From the NCBI GenBank assembly GCA_034698045.1, contig JAQGAU010000231.1:1-33634 (forward strand): a DNA stretch of 33,634 nucleotides, written 5' to 3'. The notes below the pieces were generated by a model that was not told the DNA's origin, did no database searches, and was given only the letters and a program-made list of their open reading frames with translations. Source of the stretch: Paramacrobiotus richtersi (Eukaryota; Tardigrada; Eutardigrada; Parachela; Macrobiotidae). A program made the translations under genes and the position numbers. Shown one piece after another: positions 1-10,375 of this stretch (within the stretch, counting starts at the first letter, position 1; each line of letters starts with the position of its first letter).

Positions 1-1600
1 ACTATGACAATCGCATCCCGAGGGCGGGAGCTGTAGAGCCTCGCGCATAGGGACAAAAAATTAGCGTCACCCGTTACAGCTCTCACAAGACGACGGTAGC
101 CGTTTTTGCATTCGGAAATCTTCAGACTTTTTCAGTTGTCACTTGATTCGTTTTTAGGTTACAGTAATTCAGCCGTATTGTTCTCATTACAGCAGGCTTG
201 TGATAAAATCCCAAAATAAGAAAGTTGCAATATCACCAGTGTTACCGCTCTTGTGTTACCGCTCCGCCGCGGAAGGCCGCAATGGCATTCTGTGCATTGA
301 TAAAATAATGTTTAGTAAATGTTGCGTCTGCCATTGCTGCTCACTTGAACACGGGCGGTAGCACTGCCGACGTGGTAACTTTCCTACTTTTATGATTTTA
401 TCCCAAGCCTACCTAAACTTATTGGGATCAAGGCTACACGGTGAAAATTACTTTAACATGAAATGCTAAGTAAAAAGGAAACTGGTTCTGAAATTTTTGC
501 TGTTTCTAACGCTTTTACGCTTTTGCAGTTCTGTACATTATACTATGCAGCCATAAATATGACTCAGTAAGTTTTTTTTAGTATTCGAGTATTTAACTTG
601 TTTTCCGACTGTACAACTTTTGCGAACACAGTTCAGTACTCAACAGTTACACCTTATAAAACAAAAAAAAAATCTATTTCCTAAGTCGAGTCAACACTAC
701 CCATAAAACAAATTCCACTCTGTAACTCATAACGCTGTGATTTACGTTTTGATTGTGTTTACGTAATTCTCAACAGATTATTTATTTTATATAATCATGT
801 TATTACAAGAATCGAGTGAAGATGTGGTCCCACGAGTATTTCTTCCGTCATCTGCATACCGCACATTTTATTTCTTGACAAACTCTACGGCTGTGGTCTG
901 TTTGGCTTGATCTTGTAATCGTATTCAGTCATATCGTCTTCGGCAACGTCGTCGGTGGTTTTATTACATTTTCGGAAGGAGCTTGTTTTGCTGCACAGAT
1001 TTTAAATACTGGGACCGAGTTGCTTCATGCAGAATTTTTATTTGAAGCTTTATTCAGTAGATCACGACGTATTGGGTGACATGTATTCAGTATTCTATAG
1101 TAAAAGCAATCAATAATCATCGCTAAAAGTGCCTTCAAACACAGAGGGCGTTATCTTTCTGACAAAATCAGGTTGATGAACCACAGCGAGACTAGTACAA
1201 GGCAGAGGCGGCAACGGCTGATATGGGCCGTGTATCTGCCCTTACACTACAATACTTACGCGCTCTTGCACAAATGTACGGAAAACTGGCAGCATGCCGA
1301 GTAATCTTTATGTACATACGAAAGGATTGAAAACCTTCAGATTTCGTGTCCTTTCAGCAGTGCAAATACAAAAGGTAATAATTATCGCTACTAATACATC
1401 ATAAAAATTGCCGTTTTTCTCTCTGTGATTTATGATAAAAAGGTAGTCGATTGCATAAATTCCATTCCGTAGCTTATTGCGAATCACCGTAGCATGTTGC
1501 CAGTGTACCCATATGCAAACCCGACTTTTGTGCGTGCAGGCACACACGGCTCATTCTCTACAGATGTAAAAATCTTTAATAACTGTTACCAAATGTCCAT
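1..1600. other. No supported gene
   Basis: AT-rich sequence with only short open frames that lack signal peptides, recognisable domains or convincing splice sites. The missing first exon of the Ig-like gene that begins its second exon at 2073 could lie here, but I could not identify it. Confidence 0.5.
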
Positions 1601-1629
1601 CGCATTGAGACTCTACAAAGTTGGAAAGT

Positions 1630-1908
1630 TCAAACATTAAAGAAACATCCGCGGTCACTATCCGACCCATCAAACCGAACAGGAAGTGTCGCAAAAACAG
1701 CAGCCGCGTTACCCTTCACTACTGCCAAACTAACACGCTGTTTCAAAAAAGCAGTCGATCTCGTTTCCCCCGTAAGCTGCCGAATCTTCCGTCCTATAAA
1801 CTGAATAAGCTCGATAAAAGCGGGGCCGTATGTACCCAAAGTTTCAATAGCTAAAGGGTAAAGATTGTTACACAGATTGTTACATAATTTGAAGATGTGG
1901 TTCGTCAA
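1630..1908 (-). mobile_element. Retroelement reverse-transcriptase C-terminal remnant
   Basis: An open minus-strand frame contains the segments LAIETLGTYGPAFIELI, then IGRKIRQLTGETRSTAFL, then RVSLAVVKGNAAAV. This order of motifs (ETxGxxGP, then GRR/GRKI..TG, then QRxSxAVxxGNAA) is known to me from the extreme C-terminus of reverse-transcriptase polyproteins in animal retroelements. Only about 90 residues remain; the polymerase domain is absent, so this is a 5'-truncated dead copy. A more degenerate relative lies at about 15300-15868 on the same strand. It sits directly upstream of the Ig-like gene and runs away from it. The clade cannot be set from this fragment alone. Confidence 0.6.
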
Positions 1909-2072
1909 TCATTCCATCCAGACTTCCAAGTTTGATCAAACTCGAAGTCCCTAATTCGGTTGTCTGCTCCTGTGATTTAATAATAAAATAACAACGATTC
2001 GTCTTGTGAATACTGCGCGCTGTGGTATAATGATGCTGTAATTTTCACAAGAGTTGTCTGTGTCTGTTATAG

Positions 2073-3777
2073 CACTACGCAGTGCCTTAGAAAACGCGGA
2101 ACAAAGCAGCGCCGAAGGAAGAATCGTCTTCAGTTTAGACCAGCCGCCAATGCCTCTGGCCTCAATGCGTAATGCGCTGGGGAGTGCGCCAACATGCCAG
2201 GGGCCAGCGCAGCCATTACACTCGGACAGAACAAGGCTGGGACAAACGGCAGTCTTCACTTGTCCTTTAGACCACTGCTCGAGTCAAAACGCATCCTATC
2301 CTGATTTTGATCATCAGTTTGTATGGGAGCACAACAATTGCCCCGTGCTCGAAGTGCTTTGTCAAGGAAATCCTTTGCCCTTCGTCTACTCCCAAACCCG
2401 AATATCCTCGACTGCTTACCTTTTCCTCCACAACGTAACTTTCGACTCCGTGGGGTGCATGTACTGCTACTGTCATCGCAAGAATGTGACCACTGGTTTA
2501 TGTATAAATCAGGGATACCAGCTGACGTAAGCACAATGCACTGTTGTAGTCCCCGCTGCACTCGAATTTGATGGATCGGCGCCATAGAGACAGATGGCTA
2601 CGGTGCTGCCGGCCGGTTTATGTCCGCGCGGTGTACGACGGATCTGTTAGAACATCGGTGCGTTGCAAACACATTACCGGTGCTCTGCACTGCATCGGAA
2701 AAATGACCGCCAAACGATGCAAGGACGATCAATAAGTGAATAGGCTTTAAATACGCGATTATCGAATGCTACATGCAACTCACTGAATCGGCAGGGAAGA
2801 GTAAGCTCGGTAAAGTTAACTTCCGCGCTATATGTTCCAGGTTTCAAAATATTTTATGCGACAGCCACAGTGTGCAGGTACCAAGTCGCGAGGCGTTGGA
2901 GAAGTGACCGAACGAGCTTTCACACAAAAATTCAAAAAGAACAGATACAAAGTGATTTCAGATAGCTGCAGTGTTGTTCATTGGCTTCCGAGTTTTGAGA
3001 GCCAAGTACGATTGTGCAGTTTCGTGGTTACCTTCTACCGGTTGGTATCAAGAGCTAGCAAAGGCTTGTCGACGTGTGTTTTTGTTTCAACGTTTGAATC
3101 CAGAGACAGTGCGTGCCATCGTACGAAGTGCATCTGGCTCTGACCACAGTTCCGTCGCGCACGAAAGGCGCAAGGCATTTGCTTGATCTGAAATATTGTT
3201 GAGTATTACCTGTGGAACGTAGTGGGGCTCTCGCCGCTCTTGCCATAATTATACCGTAAACCTTTACGTATTTGTCGTTGCCTTCATACATTCGCTTATC
3301 GGTAAGACATCGTGTCCTGATAATAATGTATTTATTCAATGTACATTTGAGTGATTTATACATGTCTCTGGGATCTTATGCCAACGATACATGATATTCT
3401 AACGCGAAATATTTCTTAGGCCAATTGCAGCTACAGCTGATGTGTTCGAAACACTTGTCTTGAATGTGACGCGCCCGGCAGGGACGAATGTAACCCTACT
3501 TTCAAAGCTACGCATCCGGATGACGGAACACACCGAACACCGCTATATCGTCCGCTACAATCGTCGCATCATCTGGGCACCAGAATCACATCCACTGCAC
3601 GCTTTGAAAGAATACATTTTCCCGCACGCTGCAGATTTTTCACTTCACGCTGATAATATCACCATGACGATTCCATTCATAGCGAAATCTTTCAGTGGCC
3701 GGTATGAAGTTTGGGTGCGTCCGTACATGGAGGCGGACGAGTTCGTTGTGCAGACCATTAACCTGAAGCTCACCTAA
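2073..3777 (+). CDS. Secreted two-domain Ig-like protein, copy A (5' exon missing)
   Basis: Two coding exons are supported. The first, 2073-2526, follows an acceptor (GTTATAG) and ends at donor GTAAGC. The second, 3420-3777, follows TTCTTAG and ends in TAA. The junction splits a Thr codon and keeps frame. The encoded protein has an N-terminal segment with GRIVFSLDQPPMPLA, then an Ig-like region with Cys before the central strands and Y-x-C (VGCMYCYCH) near its end, then a second beta-rich domain of about 115 residues (VLNVTRPAGTNVTLLSKLRI to FVVQTINLKLT) with several N-glycosylation sequons. The paralogue at 28338-29854 has the same exon phases and a final exon of identical length (358 bp), which confirms the model. 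By analogy exon 1 should encode a signal peptide and end in phase 1, but I did not find it upstream. The 893 bp intron is 540 bp longer than the paralogue's. Likely extracellular; binding partner unknown. Confidence 0.75.
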
Positions 3778-3787
3778 ACGGCTAATC

Positions 3788-3793
3788 AATAAA
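3788..3793 (+). promoter_or_regulatory. AATAAA polyadenylation signal of Ig-like gene A
   Basis: A canonical AATAAA lies 11 bp after the stop codon of the Ig-like gene. This very short 3' UTR fits a compact invertebrate gene. Confidence 0.6.
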
Positions 3794-5005
3794 GCCTTTG
3801 ACTATTGACCAAAACTGCGTCTGTAACGGTTCTGTTCTTGTGGAACGTAATACTGCATCTTTCTTCATTTCAATGCTCCAATTTTATCAGCTAAATGCTA
3901 GCAATGCCTATTTATCAACGGGGCATTGCTAAAATGTCTGCAGTATACATATTTGACAACTTGAGCCGCAAAAATTTGACTCAGAATTATCGGTTCCGCG
4001 AACCGTTAGATGCATACACGTACATAATCTATGTAGTATGTCGCACGAAAAATGCATCACTCGCACACCTCGTACATCTAAAAGCTTGAACTAATAAGTA
4101 GAACGTTTATGAAATCACAAGTTTAATCAGCAAGGTTTATGAACAGGAAACGCCCAAACGATTTCTGGAAACGAACCAAAATACTGTTTCGTACCCAGAA
4201 GTGTGATGTTGTGTGTGTCATCCAACAACTGGAAATCTAGAACCTTTAATCTCCCGCGAATCCCGACACATCCTGAGGCCATGGACGTAGAGACCGACTT
4301 GGGTGATTGCGCTTTGTGGCAGACGACGGCAAAGCTGAAATGATTGGCCCCGCATTATACATTTACGGGATATAACGACAACCACACAGGTTTTGTGACC
4401 AGAGGCGGACAATCAATTCCGTCATTGACATTTTCTCGCTGTGCGTGGGATATCCAAGTACACCGAGAAATCTAATGCATCCACTCGGCGTGAGGATTTA
4501 TTTACAAATGTCACCAGCCCTGCATGCCCACGTAACGCAGAGAAAAAACGCTTCTTTGCCGCTCAGAGTGGCTCGATTTTCACACACACACAATACGCTT
4601 AGCAGATTAAAATTTCGAACAACAACACAGACAGTTTAATTTCCATATAAATGCAACGACGCACCTTCGAATCAATACGCTTCTGCGCCCCACTGCAGGT
4701 TACTTGCTGTTGGATCTGGTCTGTTTCTGTGCTTGCTCGGTTAATTTGCAAATTCTAAAAATTAACAGTGTATAGCCTAAACAGCATGTTGGTATCTGGA
4801 ATTCTCGTTCTATTTAGTGCTCGCACTATGTCAGCCTCATCCCGACCGGAGCCAGATCAAACTGGGGTGTGCATTAATCGTTATGTACACTTTATCAGGA
4901 CCCTATGGGTGTGTACGCCCTTCTTGCTTCGATTAATTCCAGAGACTACAATCTTACAGAGCATGCATCATGACGCCGGTCAAAAGCTTTGGGAAGAAGC
5001 TATTT

Positions 5006-5070
5006 CGGCAACGCCCTTGCCGCTGATTCCAAAACAATATGTTTTGGAATCGGCGGCAAGGGCGTTGCCG
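5006..5070. repeat. Near-perfect 31-bp hairpin H1
   Basis: Arms 5006-5036 and 5040-5070 are reverse complements with a single T/G wobble; the loop is ATA. The arm begins CGGCAACGCCCTTGCCGC. It interrupts the coding exon of the left-arm gene at a place where the right-arm copy has unrelated sequence. There is no GT or AG at its edges. Confidence 0.9.
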
Positions 5071-5072
5071 AT

Positions 5073-5117
5073 GCATATGGATAACCATCTTGCAAGATGA
5101 TTTCTATATCCATATGC
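5073..5117. repeat. Second hairpin H2 abutting H1
   Basis: Outer stem GCATATGGATA (5073-5083) pairs with TATCCATATGC (5107-5117), and the inner CATCTTG pairs with CAAGATG across a self-complementary centre. It carries the in-frame TGA at 5098-5100. H1 and H2 together are flanked by CTATTTC and GAAATAG, suggesting a branched fold. Confidence 0.75.
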
Positions 5118-5625
5118 CCCGGAAATAGCGGTCATTGTAGCGATCTTGCAACATCTCATGGCTTTTATAGCAGGTATGTACTGTACCTATGATCACTTAT
5201 TTTATTCGTTTTCACTGTTGTGATGGTTTCTAATGATAAACGGCCGAGATTGACAAATTCTTAGCAGCCAAAAAAACCGCTAAATCGGTTTTCAATAGGA
5301 TAGTTTAGCAAGGTCATGATTAATACTTACTGACGTTTACCTCTATTTTAATTAGTTTTTCTGTTGAATATATCCTGTATCGATCCGTTAATGCTTGAAT
5401 CACACTTACTTTGTTTGCTATTCGACACGACTCAAGACGCTTGCTTATGCAAATAGTGAAATGCCTACTCCAATGTTCATATATCTCATTTTATTTCCCT
5501 GTACTTCATGTGTACTTTAATCAACTGCAGCACTTGTCCGGTTGTCGGTTTCGGCCCTATGGCATCTGCGATAGAGAACCAGCCCTGCGCTTGAAGAAAT
5601 ATGCGCACCGACCGGAACCGGAAGA

Positions 5626-5700
5626 AGTTACACAACAAGACCACAACAAATGATCCAGGTTTACATCCTGGATCGTTTCTTGTGGTCTTGCTATGTAACT
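5626..5700. repeat. 34-bp hairpin H3
   Basis: Arms 5626-5659 and 5667-5700 pair over 34 bp with four scattered mismatches or wobbles; the loop is TTTACAT. The spaced mismatches and small loop resemble an animal pre-miRNA. It starts just after a GAAGAA codon pair with GT as the second and third bases of the stem. It lies in exon 2 of the left-arm gene and is absent from the right-arm copy. Confidence 0.85.
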
Positions 5701-5879
5701 GCGGAAAGGGTGGGCAATACCCAGTGGCTGTGGCTCATCCGTATTGGAAGTGTTTTGGTTGTTTACGGTGCGAGCCTTTCCAGCATCTATATCATCTGTA
5801 AGGGTTCCTCTAACCTTGTTGTTTTATATACGTTGAGAAACAAGTTGTATAGATTTTTTACAAGCACATAAAGCAGTGG

Positions 5880-6180
5880 ACGATATGCAGGATTGTCTAA
5901 TTTACTTCAAGCAATGTGGTAATCAGTAACAGTTTCAGCTTTGTGAGTATCACATGTGTGGTGGGCTTCTTCGAGTTACTGTCAAAGATGACGTACGAAG
6001 ACTTAATCAAAAGGAATTTTTTATGAAAAAAATCTAAAAGGTCTGCGCACTGTAAACAAATTAAATATTGATAATTCCTTTTATTGACGCAGCTTAACTT
6101 TCATATCAACTTGGACAAAAAAAACAAACACTGACAAAAAGGCGTAGCACAGCTCTATCTGGTTTTGTTGTAGTAAACGC
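5880..6180. other. Spacer before membrane gene
   Basis: No gene seen. The stretch is AT-rich with a poly-A run near 6116-6127 and probably contains the promoter of the gene starting at 6185. No clear TATA box was identified. Confidence 0.4.
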
Positions 6181-6184
6181 CACC

Positions 6185-6601
6185 ATGACGGCCGTTACCG
6201 ACTACACCAGCCTAATTTTTGGCATCTTTTACATAATCTCCGGCGGCCTGGCCGTAGCCGCCGGCAAGGCGATCCTGAGCAACAGCGAGCAGCAGCGTTG
6301 CCTGCTGATCGCCACCCAGGTGCTGGCCATTCATTGCTGCCTTGATTCTTTCACCTTATTAATCTGGTCCATTCTGGGCGCTGTCGCCTTCCCCGTCGCG
6401 GCCATCGAGCCGATTCTACACTTGGCTGTGTTCACGTCAAGCATCGCCCTGGCCGTGTTCTCCCTCTGCAGCCGAGGTCTGGGTCCCCCACAGCATGCAT
6501 TGGTGCATCACTCTGTCACGCATGCTCCCGTGGCCGAAACATCGGGATACCAGTATCCAGCAGGGCAGCAGCACCCTGCTGCTATACCACCCAAAGTCTG
6601 A
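6185..6601 (+). CDS. Small multi-pass (four-helix-type) membrane protein, single exon
   Basis: ATG 6185 has a full Kozak context (CGCCACCATGA). The 138-residue product has hydrophobic segments at about residues 9-31 (LIFGIFYIISGGLAVAAG), 39-69 (LLIATQVLAIHCCLDSFTLL onward, long enough for two passes) and 75-95 (ILHLAVFTSSIALAVFSLC), followed by a His/Pro/Gln-rich cytosolic tail ending YQYPAGQQHPAAIPPKV. This layout resembles small MS4A/CD20-like or similar tetraspan proteins, but no diagnostic motif is present. The paralogous-looking gene at 25254-25764 shares the layout and a YP-P-AG tail but has introns. The G+C-rich codon choice is unlike the flanks, and no intron is seen, so a retrocopy origin is possible. 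It lies alone in the centre of the inverted duplication. An AATAAA occurs only near 7017. Confidence 0.75.
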   Translation: MTAVTDYTSLIFGIFYIISGGLAVAAGKAILSNSEQQRCLLIATQVLAIHCCLDSFTLLIWSILGAVAFPVAAIEPILHLAVFTSSIALAVFSLCSRGLGPPQHALVHHSVTHAPVAETSGYQYPAGQQHPAAIPPKV

Positions 6602-6659
6602 AGCTAATCGAATTCTGCACGCTAAAGTAACGTCTATTTTTACGAATTTCACCATTAAC

Positions 6660-7050
6660 TTGAAGCTAACTTGATCTGCTGATCTATAAAGCTAAGATTC
6701 TTGGTTTATATTCACTAGAGCTGTGTCCTGCAAAATTTTAGTTACTGCGTTCTTGCGGAACGCTGCATATTCTTCCTTCGTTTAGTAGCCTTGTTTCATA
6801 TATTAAAAGGCTTTCAAGGCGCATTCAGTAACGTGCGCACTGCGGAAATAATTATGAAAAATATACTAGATGACTGAAGTTTACCAGCAACCGCGGGTTC
6901 TGTGTGTGCCGATGCCGGCATTTGCCGACAAGGCGGGCGGACTTCAGAAATTCTTATCTTGGCCAGTTAATACACCACTTACAGCCATAGTCAAATTAAA
7001 CTTGGAAAATTCTGGAAATAAAACCCTAGCACATTGGTCACCACTTTGAC
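6660..7050. other. No gene seen
   Basis: 3' flank of the membrane gene. It contains short palindromes (ATGCCGGCAT near 6914) and an AATAAA near 7017 but no coding signal. Confidence 0.4.
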
Positions 7051-7051
7051 G

Positions 7052-7423
7052 TCAGTCCTTTGGACGTTTTAAATGTGGACGGCACGTAGCACTACATACA
7101 GCGCGATAATGTGGTTTGTACAGCAAACCCCAGTCAGCTCTTCCATAATTATGCCGACAGGTCTGAAGTGCACATGAAGGCACCATGTCGGATTCGACTG
7201 GTGCCGGATGCACGCGTCCGATCCGTTCTCCGCATGCATTTGCTGTCATTGCAGCCAAAAGTGCCCATTGATCTTTGAGCGTACCGGCAGCTGGTATGCA
7301 GATCAGCGGCGTGCATGCCGTACAAAACGGGTTTTGCTTTACACATGAAAGTGACGCAAGCAGTGCGATTTGGCAGAATGTACTCTTCTTAAGACACTGC
7401 CGCTTACATTTAAACAACAGTAA
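7052..7423 (-). CDS. Cysteine-rich ORF, possible secreted protein exon
   Basis: An open frame of about 120 codons on the minus strand contains roughly a dozen cysteines, including FCTACTPLICIP, NACGERIG, CALQTC and VCSATCRPH. The start LLLLFKCKRQC followed by FCQIALLASLSC could be a signal region. There is no in-frame ATG, so if real it is an internal or terminal exon with an unseen acceptor. No paralogue in the window supports it, and no family was recognised. It could be a chance frame. Confidence 0.25.
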   Translation of the reverse strand, partial: LLLFKCKRQCLKKSTFCQIALLASLSCVKQNPFCTACTPLICIPAAGTLKDQWALLAAMTANACGERIGRVHPAPVESDMVPSCALQTCRHNYGRADWGLLYKPHYRAVCSATCRPHLKRPKD

Positions 7424-7429
7424 GAGGCA

Positions 7430-8540
7430 TGATCAACTATGATCGCTGGCTTACTCCACAGTGCTAGTGGTGGTCAGAGATCAACGAAACTAACAAAAGA
7501 ACTACAGTAGATGAAGAAAGACGTGCCAGATGCCAGGAAAATAGTCCAACAAAGTTGTTTGTTTGGCAAGATATGCAGTTAATTTTGCAGCTGCACTTGC
7601 TTTCGCAAAAACATTTCAGAGGTGGCTGATCTTTTCCACTGTTTAGAGTTTGTCAGTAAGCATAAGCTTCGAGTTCGTTAAAATACAATACAACATCCGC
7701 ATAATTTAGCTGTGTGATTGGAGACTCAGACAATTGCAGGTTATGTGCGCCTTCCCCGTCCTCACCGTACAGCAATGTAACTGGCCAGTAAAAACTATTA
7801 AAACAATAATTTACCGGTCGACGGGAACTGCAGTCAACCCATCTCACTAAATCATTGGAAATGTATCCGAATTCCGCTATACCTTGCCCCAGTGCCCAAC
7901 TTTACGAAAAACTTTGCACAAATGGAAATGCATGTATATCACCGCGGTACATCTAGCTGTCGTGCGTATTAGTGGTACAAAACACTGTGTAACTCGCGTT
8001 TGTTAGCATGGGTGGATCCGCGTACGTAATTGCACATGGATGCATTGTTAGTAGCGCTATGACGGTTTCTTATGATCGTTTCACTGCTGCTCCGTGGACT
8101 GGCAAATAAAATACCGGTAGCGAGCGGATACATTGGTCCGAGCTGCCGTAGAACGTATACATAATGCTGGTACTGTTGAAGATATCTACATCTGCTGAAG
8201 GGTCGTAATGCGCTCGTTATTCAATCTCGACGACACCTTAAGAGCATGGCAATGCAAATGGCAAACTTTCACACAGCAGGTTTCATTGTAAATGGTAGAT
8301 TTATGGCTACCTTGGCTTGTCGTTGTCAATAATGGCTGAAATATGATTCGCCCACACAAATGGAAACCATGTACACGTGGGTGTCTAGTTGCAGTTCTGC
8401 ATCCGCACGTAAGTTGGAAGTTTATCACGTTGCGTTTTAATGAATTGTTGTTTTCATTTTTTAATATGACTTTATTTTGTTCATAATACGTAATGTGCGC
8501 CAGCGTAATGAGTATTGTTAGTTAAGCCAACCGACACTCT
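7430..8540. other. No supported gene
   Basis: Right half of the centre of the inverted duplication. Only short frames without domains or paired splice sites. Confidence 0.45.
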
Positions 8541-8711
8541 GGTACTCATTTAACGAAATAACGGAAACTAGCGTCGTATTGCATAACAATGTGCCCAAAG
8601 GCCACCGTTCTGTCTCTAATGATCGCCATTGTAGCTAAATGAAAGACAAGCTGAATTTCATCCAATGGTCCCACTTCCAGTGTTCGCTTCTTCGACTGCA
8701 CCAATTCTGCT

Positions 8712-8774
8712 TCCGGTTGTGGACGGTATGCGTATGTCTTTAATAAAGACCTATGCATACCATCCTCAACCGGA
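8712..8774. repeat. 31-bp hairpin H4
   Basis: Arms 8712-8742 and 8744-8774 pair with four isolated mismatches and a one-base geometric loop (real loop 3-5 nt). In gene sense (minus) it holds GT near its 5' base (CCGGTTGAGG) and CCGGAAGCAG just beyond its 3' base, so a GT-AG hairpin intron is possible. The left-arm homologue keeps only the gene-sense 3' arm (TGAAGAAATATGCGCACCG). Confidence 0.85.
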
Positions 8775-8791
8775 TCAAAACTCTTGATCCG
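8771..8791. repeat. 8-bp perfect hairpin next to H4
   Basis: CGGATCAA and TTGATCCG pair around the loop AACTC. It is part of the roughly 50 bp present in the right arm but missing from the left arm. Confidence 0.7.
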
Positions 8792-10375
8792 TGGACCGTG
8801 GAGTTGGTATTCTATTGCAAAGGCTACAGGTCAAATGCCGCGGGCGGCATAAACGCCAGACAATTGCTGCAGTTGATTAAAGTACACATACTGTACAGCA
8901 CACGGAAATAAAATGAGATCCATGTATCTCAGTTGGAATAAGCTGTAAGCAAAAAAATTATGATCGTGTCTAATGCCACATAAAGTAAATATGATTAAGA
9001 CATTAACAGATCCATACACAAAATATACAACGGAAAACTAATTAAAGTATAGGTAAAAGTCAGTAAGTGTTAATCATGGCCTTGCTGAACTATCCTATTG
9101 ACAACCAATTTAGCGGTTTATTTGGCTGCTAAGCATTCGCCACTGAAACAGTCACAAGGTGAAAAATAAGAATGTACAGTATGTCATGTTTAGATATTGC
9201 TACCACATCTGGGTAAACCACAGTACGTCATCGGTACACTACATACCTGCTAATCGCGCATTAGTGGTCACGGCGGTGATAGCAGCCTGCTATCAGTTAT
9301 CAGCACTATGAGAACTGGTGCGAGCACTGCGATTCCCGTGTTCTTACAGCCACATGAATTACCCTGCCTTTGCAACCCCAAAGTGAGCGTTATCGAGATG
9401 GTTTTGGTCCAAAACTGTCGCCCACCGTGATTATGCATGCTTATGCATGCAAGATCGACTTCCTGGGGCTTAGTAAATTGAAATAAGAATGTACAAATGA
9501 TCCTGACGCAATGCACATTACTGGCACCCCAGTTTCGTCTGGGGATGAGAGTCACAAGACTGAGAAACTCTACTGAAGGAAACAACGAAAACACCCAATG
9601 CGCTTGATAGAAACATTGTTGTACGATCTGCAAATTAACCCAGCAAGCATAGAAACAGATTCAACAGTAACCAGTGCAACACGGAAGTACTGTACAGATA
9701 TATCGATTCGAAGATGTTGCATCAGGAAATTAATTTGCGTGTGTTAAATTAGTGGTTGTGCACAATTTTTATCTACTAAGCATGTTTTGCGAAAATTGAG
9801 CCACTGACAGCGGCAAAAACGCGCTTTTTCTGCCGCTTTACGTGGGCAACCATGGCTCGCGAGTCAATACGTATGTAGCTAATCCTGGCGCCAAATGGAT
9901 TCGTTACATAAATGGATTCGGTTTGCATGGGGATCCCACGCGCAGCGAAAAAATGTCCATCACGGAAGTGATTGTCCGCTTCTTGTCACGAAATGTGCGT
10001 GGGTGTCGTTACCCCGTGAAAGTATTATGTGGGGTCAATCATTTTCAGCTTTCCGTCTGCAACAGCGTGCAATGATGCACCCCCTGCAGGTCACCACTCC
10101 CATGGCTTCTGGATGTGTCGGACTGCATGAGAATAGGTTCGGAATATGTAGTGTTACTCCGATAAGCCGATGCGCAGTTAGGGCTGGTTTGGCACGCCGC
10201 TTTGATCTTCTCACCAGATACAAGATGACGTAAAAAGATGATCAGCTAAGCCGGGTTGGTTACTCTATCAATCGCTTCCGAATGCTTTACCGGTGCGAGA
10301 CCTATGCGATTCAAACAACGACCTTGACGCTAATACGACAAGCATTTTCAAAGACATGCGACGTTTTCGTTGATA

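Larger units (their letters stand above)
4210..5800 (+). repeat. Left arm of large inverted duplication
   Basis: This arm matches the reverse complement of about 8540-10140 through a series of collinear anchors: 4225-4440 with 9905-10125, 4655-4760 with 9610-9722, 4786-5173 with 9250-9620, 5240-5345 with 9045-9135, 5430-5530 with 8870-8975, and 5560-5627 with 8710-8835. Divergence is substantial, so it is not a recent assembly palindrome. Gaps in the match fall at the long hairpins. The arms flank about 2.7 kb containing the membrane gene at 6185. Confidence 0.8.
4786..5871 (+). pseudogene. Small signal-peptide membrane/secreted protein gene, left-arm copy, apparently broken
   Basis: Exon 1 runs from ATG 4786 to 5173 and ends at donor GTATGT. 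Exon 2 starts at 5531 after ACTGCAG. Both splice sites are conserved in the inverted copy (8546-9616), which shows this was a real gene. The N-terminus MLVSGILVLFSARTMSA is signal-peptide-like. A conserved block follows (SMHHDAGQKLWEEAISAT here, SMHNHGGRQFWTKTISIT in the other arm), then a hydrophobic block (EIAVIVAILQHLMAFIA here). Between these blocks lie two tandem hairpins (5006-5070, 5073-5117) and an in-frame TGA at 5098-5100. Exon 2 begins with a conserved PMASAIENQ-like block, after which the frames disagree around the hairpin at 5626-5700. Downstream frames carry either a Cys-rich stretch (CNCGKGGQYPVAVAHPYWKC) or a hydrophobic helix (LIRIGSVLVVYGASLSSIY); which is used depends on unrecognised splicing. 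No known family recognised. If the hairpins are spliced out the gene could still be functional. Confidence 0.45.
8546..9616 (-). pseudogene. Small signal-peptide protein gene, right-arm copy, frames disrupted
   Basis: Exon 1 runs from ATG 9616 to 9247, ending at donor GTATGT. Exon 2 starts at 8866 after CTGCAG; the intron is 380 bp (357 bp in the left copy). The N-terminus MFLSSALGVFVVSFSRVSQS is a good signal peptide, but its frame differs from that of the conserved SMHNHGGRQFWTKTISIT block, so an indel or an unseen small intron lies between. The frame holding IAVLAPVLIVLITDSRLL ends at TGA before the donor. Exon 2 holds a conserved VAFAIEYQ block, then hairpin H4, then an open segment of about 70 codons (TYAYRPQPEAEL to ASFRYFVK). 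RPxPE is shared with the left copy. The function is unknown. Confidence 0.4.
8540..10140 (-). repeat. Right arm of large inverted duplication
   Basis: Diverged reverse complement of about 4210-5800, collinear over the anchors listed for the left arm. The conserved splice donor TAGCAG/GTATGTA and the branch/acceptor region TTTAATCAACTGCAG are retained on this strand. Confidence 0.8.

Noticed and set aside
2256..2585. Open frame of 109 codons on the minus strand
   Set aside because: Fully antisense to the Ig-like exon whose frame is conserved in the paralogue; it is a shadow.
9842..10233. Overlapping plus-strand open frames of 77 and 112 codons
   Set aside because: The region aligns to 4225-4440 in inverted orientation, but no frame is conserved between the arms, so no coding claim is made.
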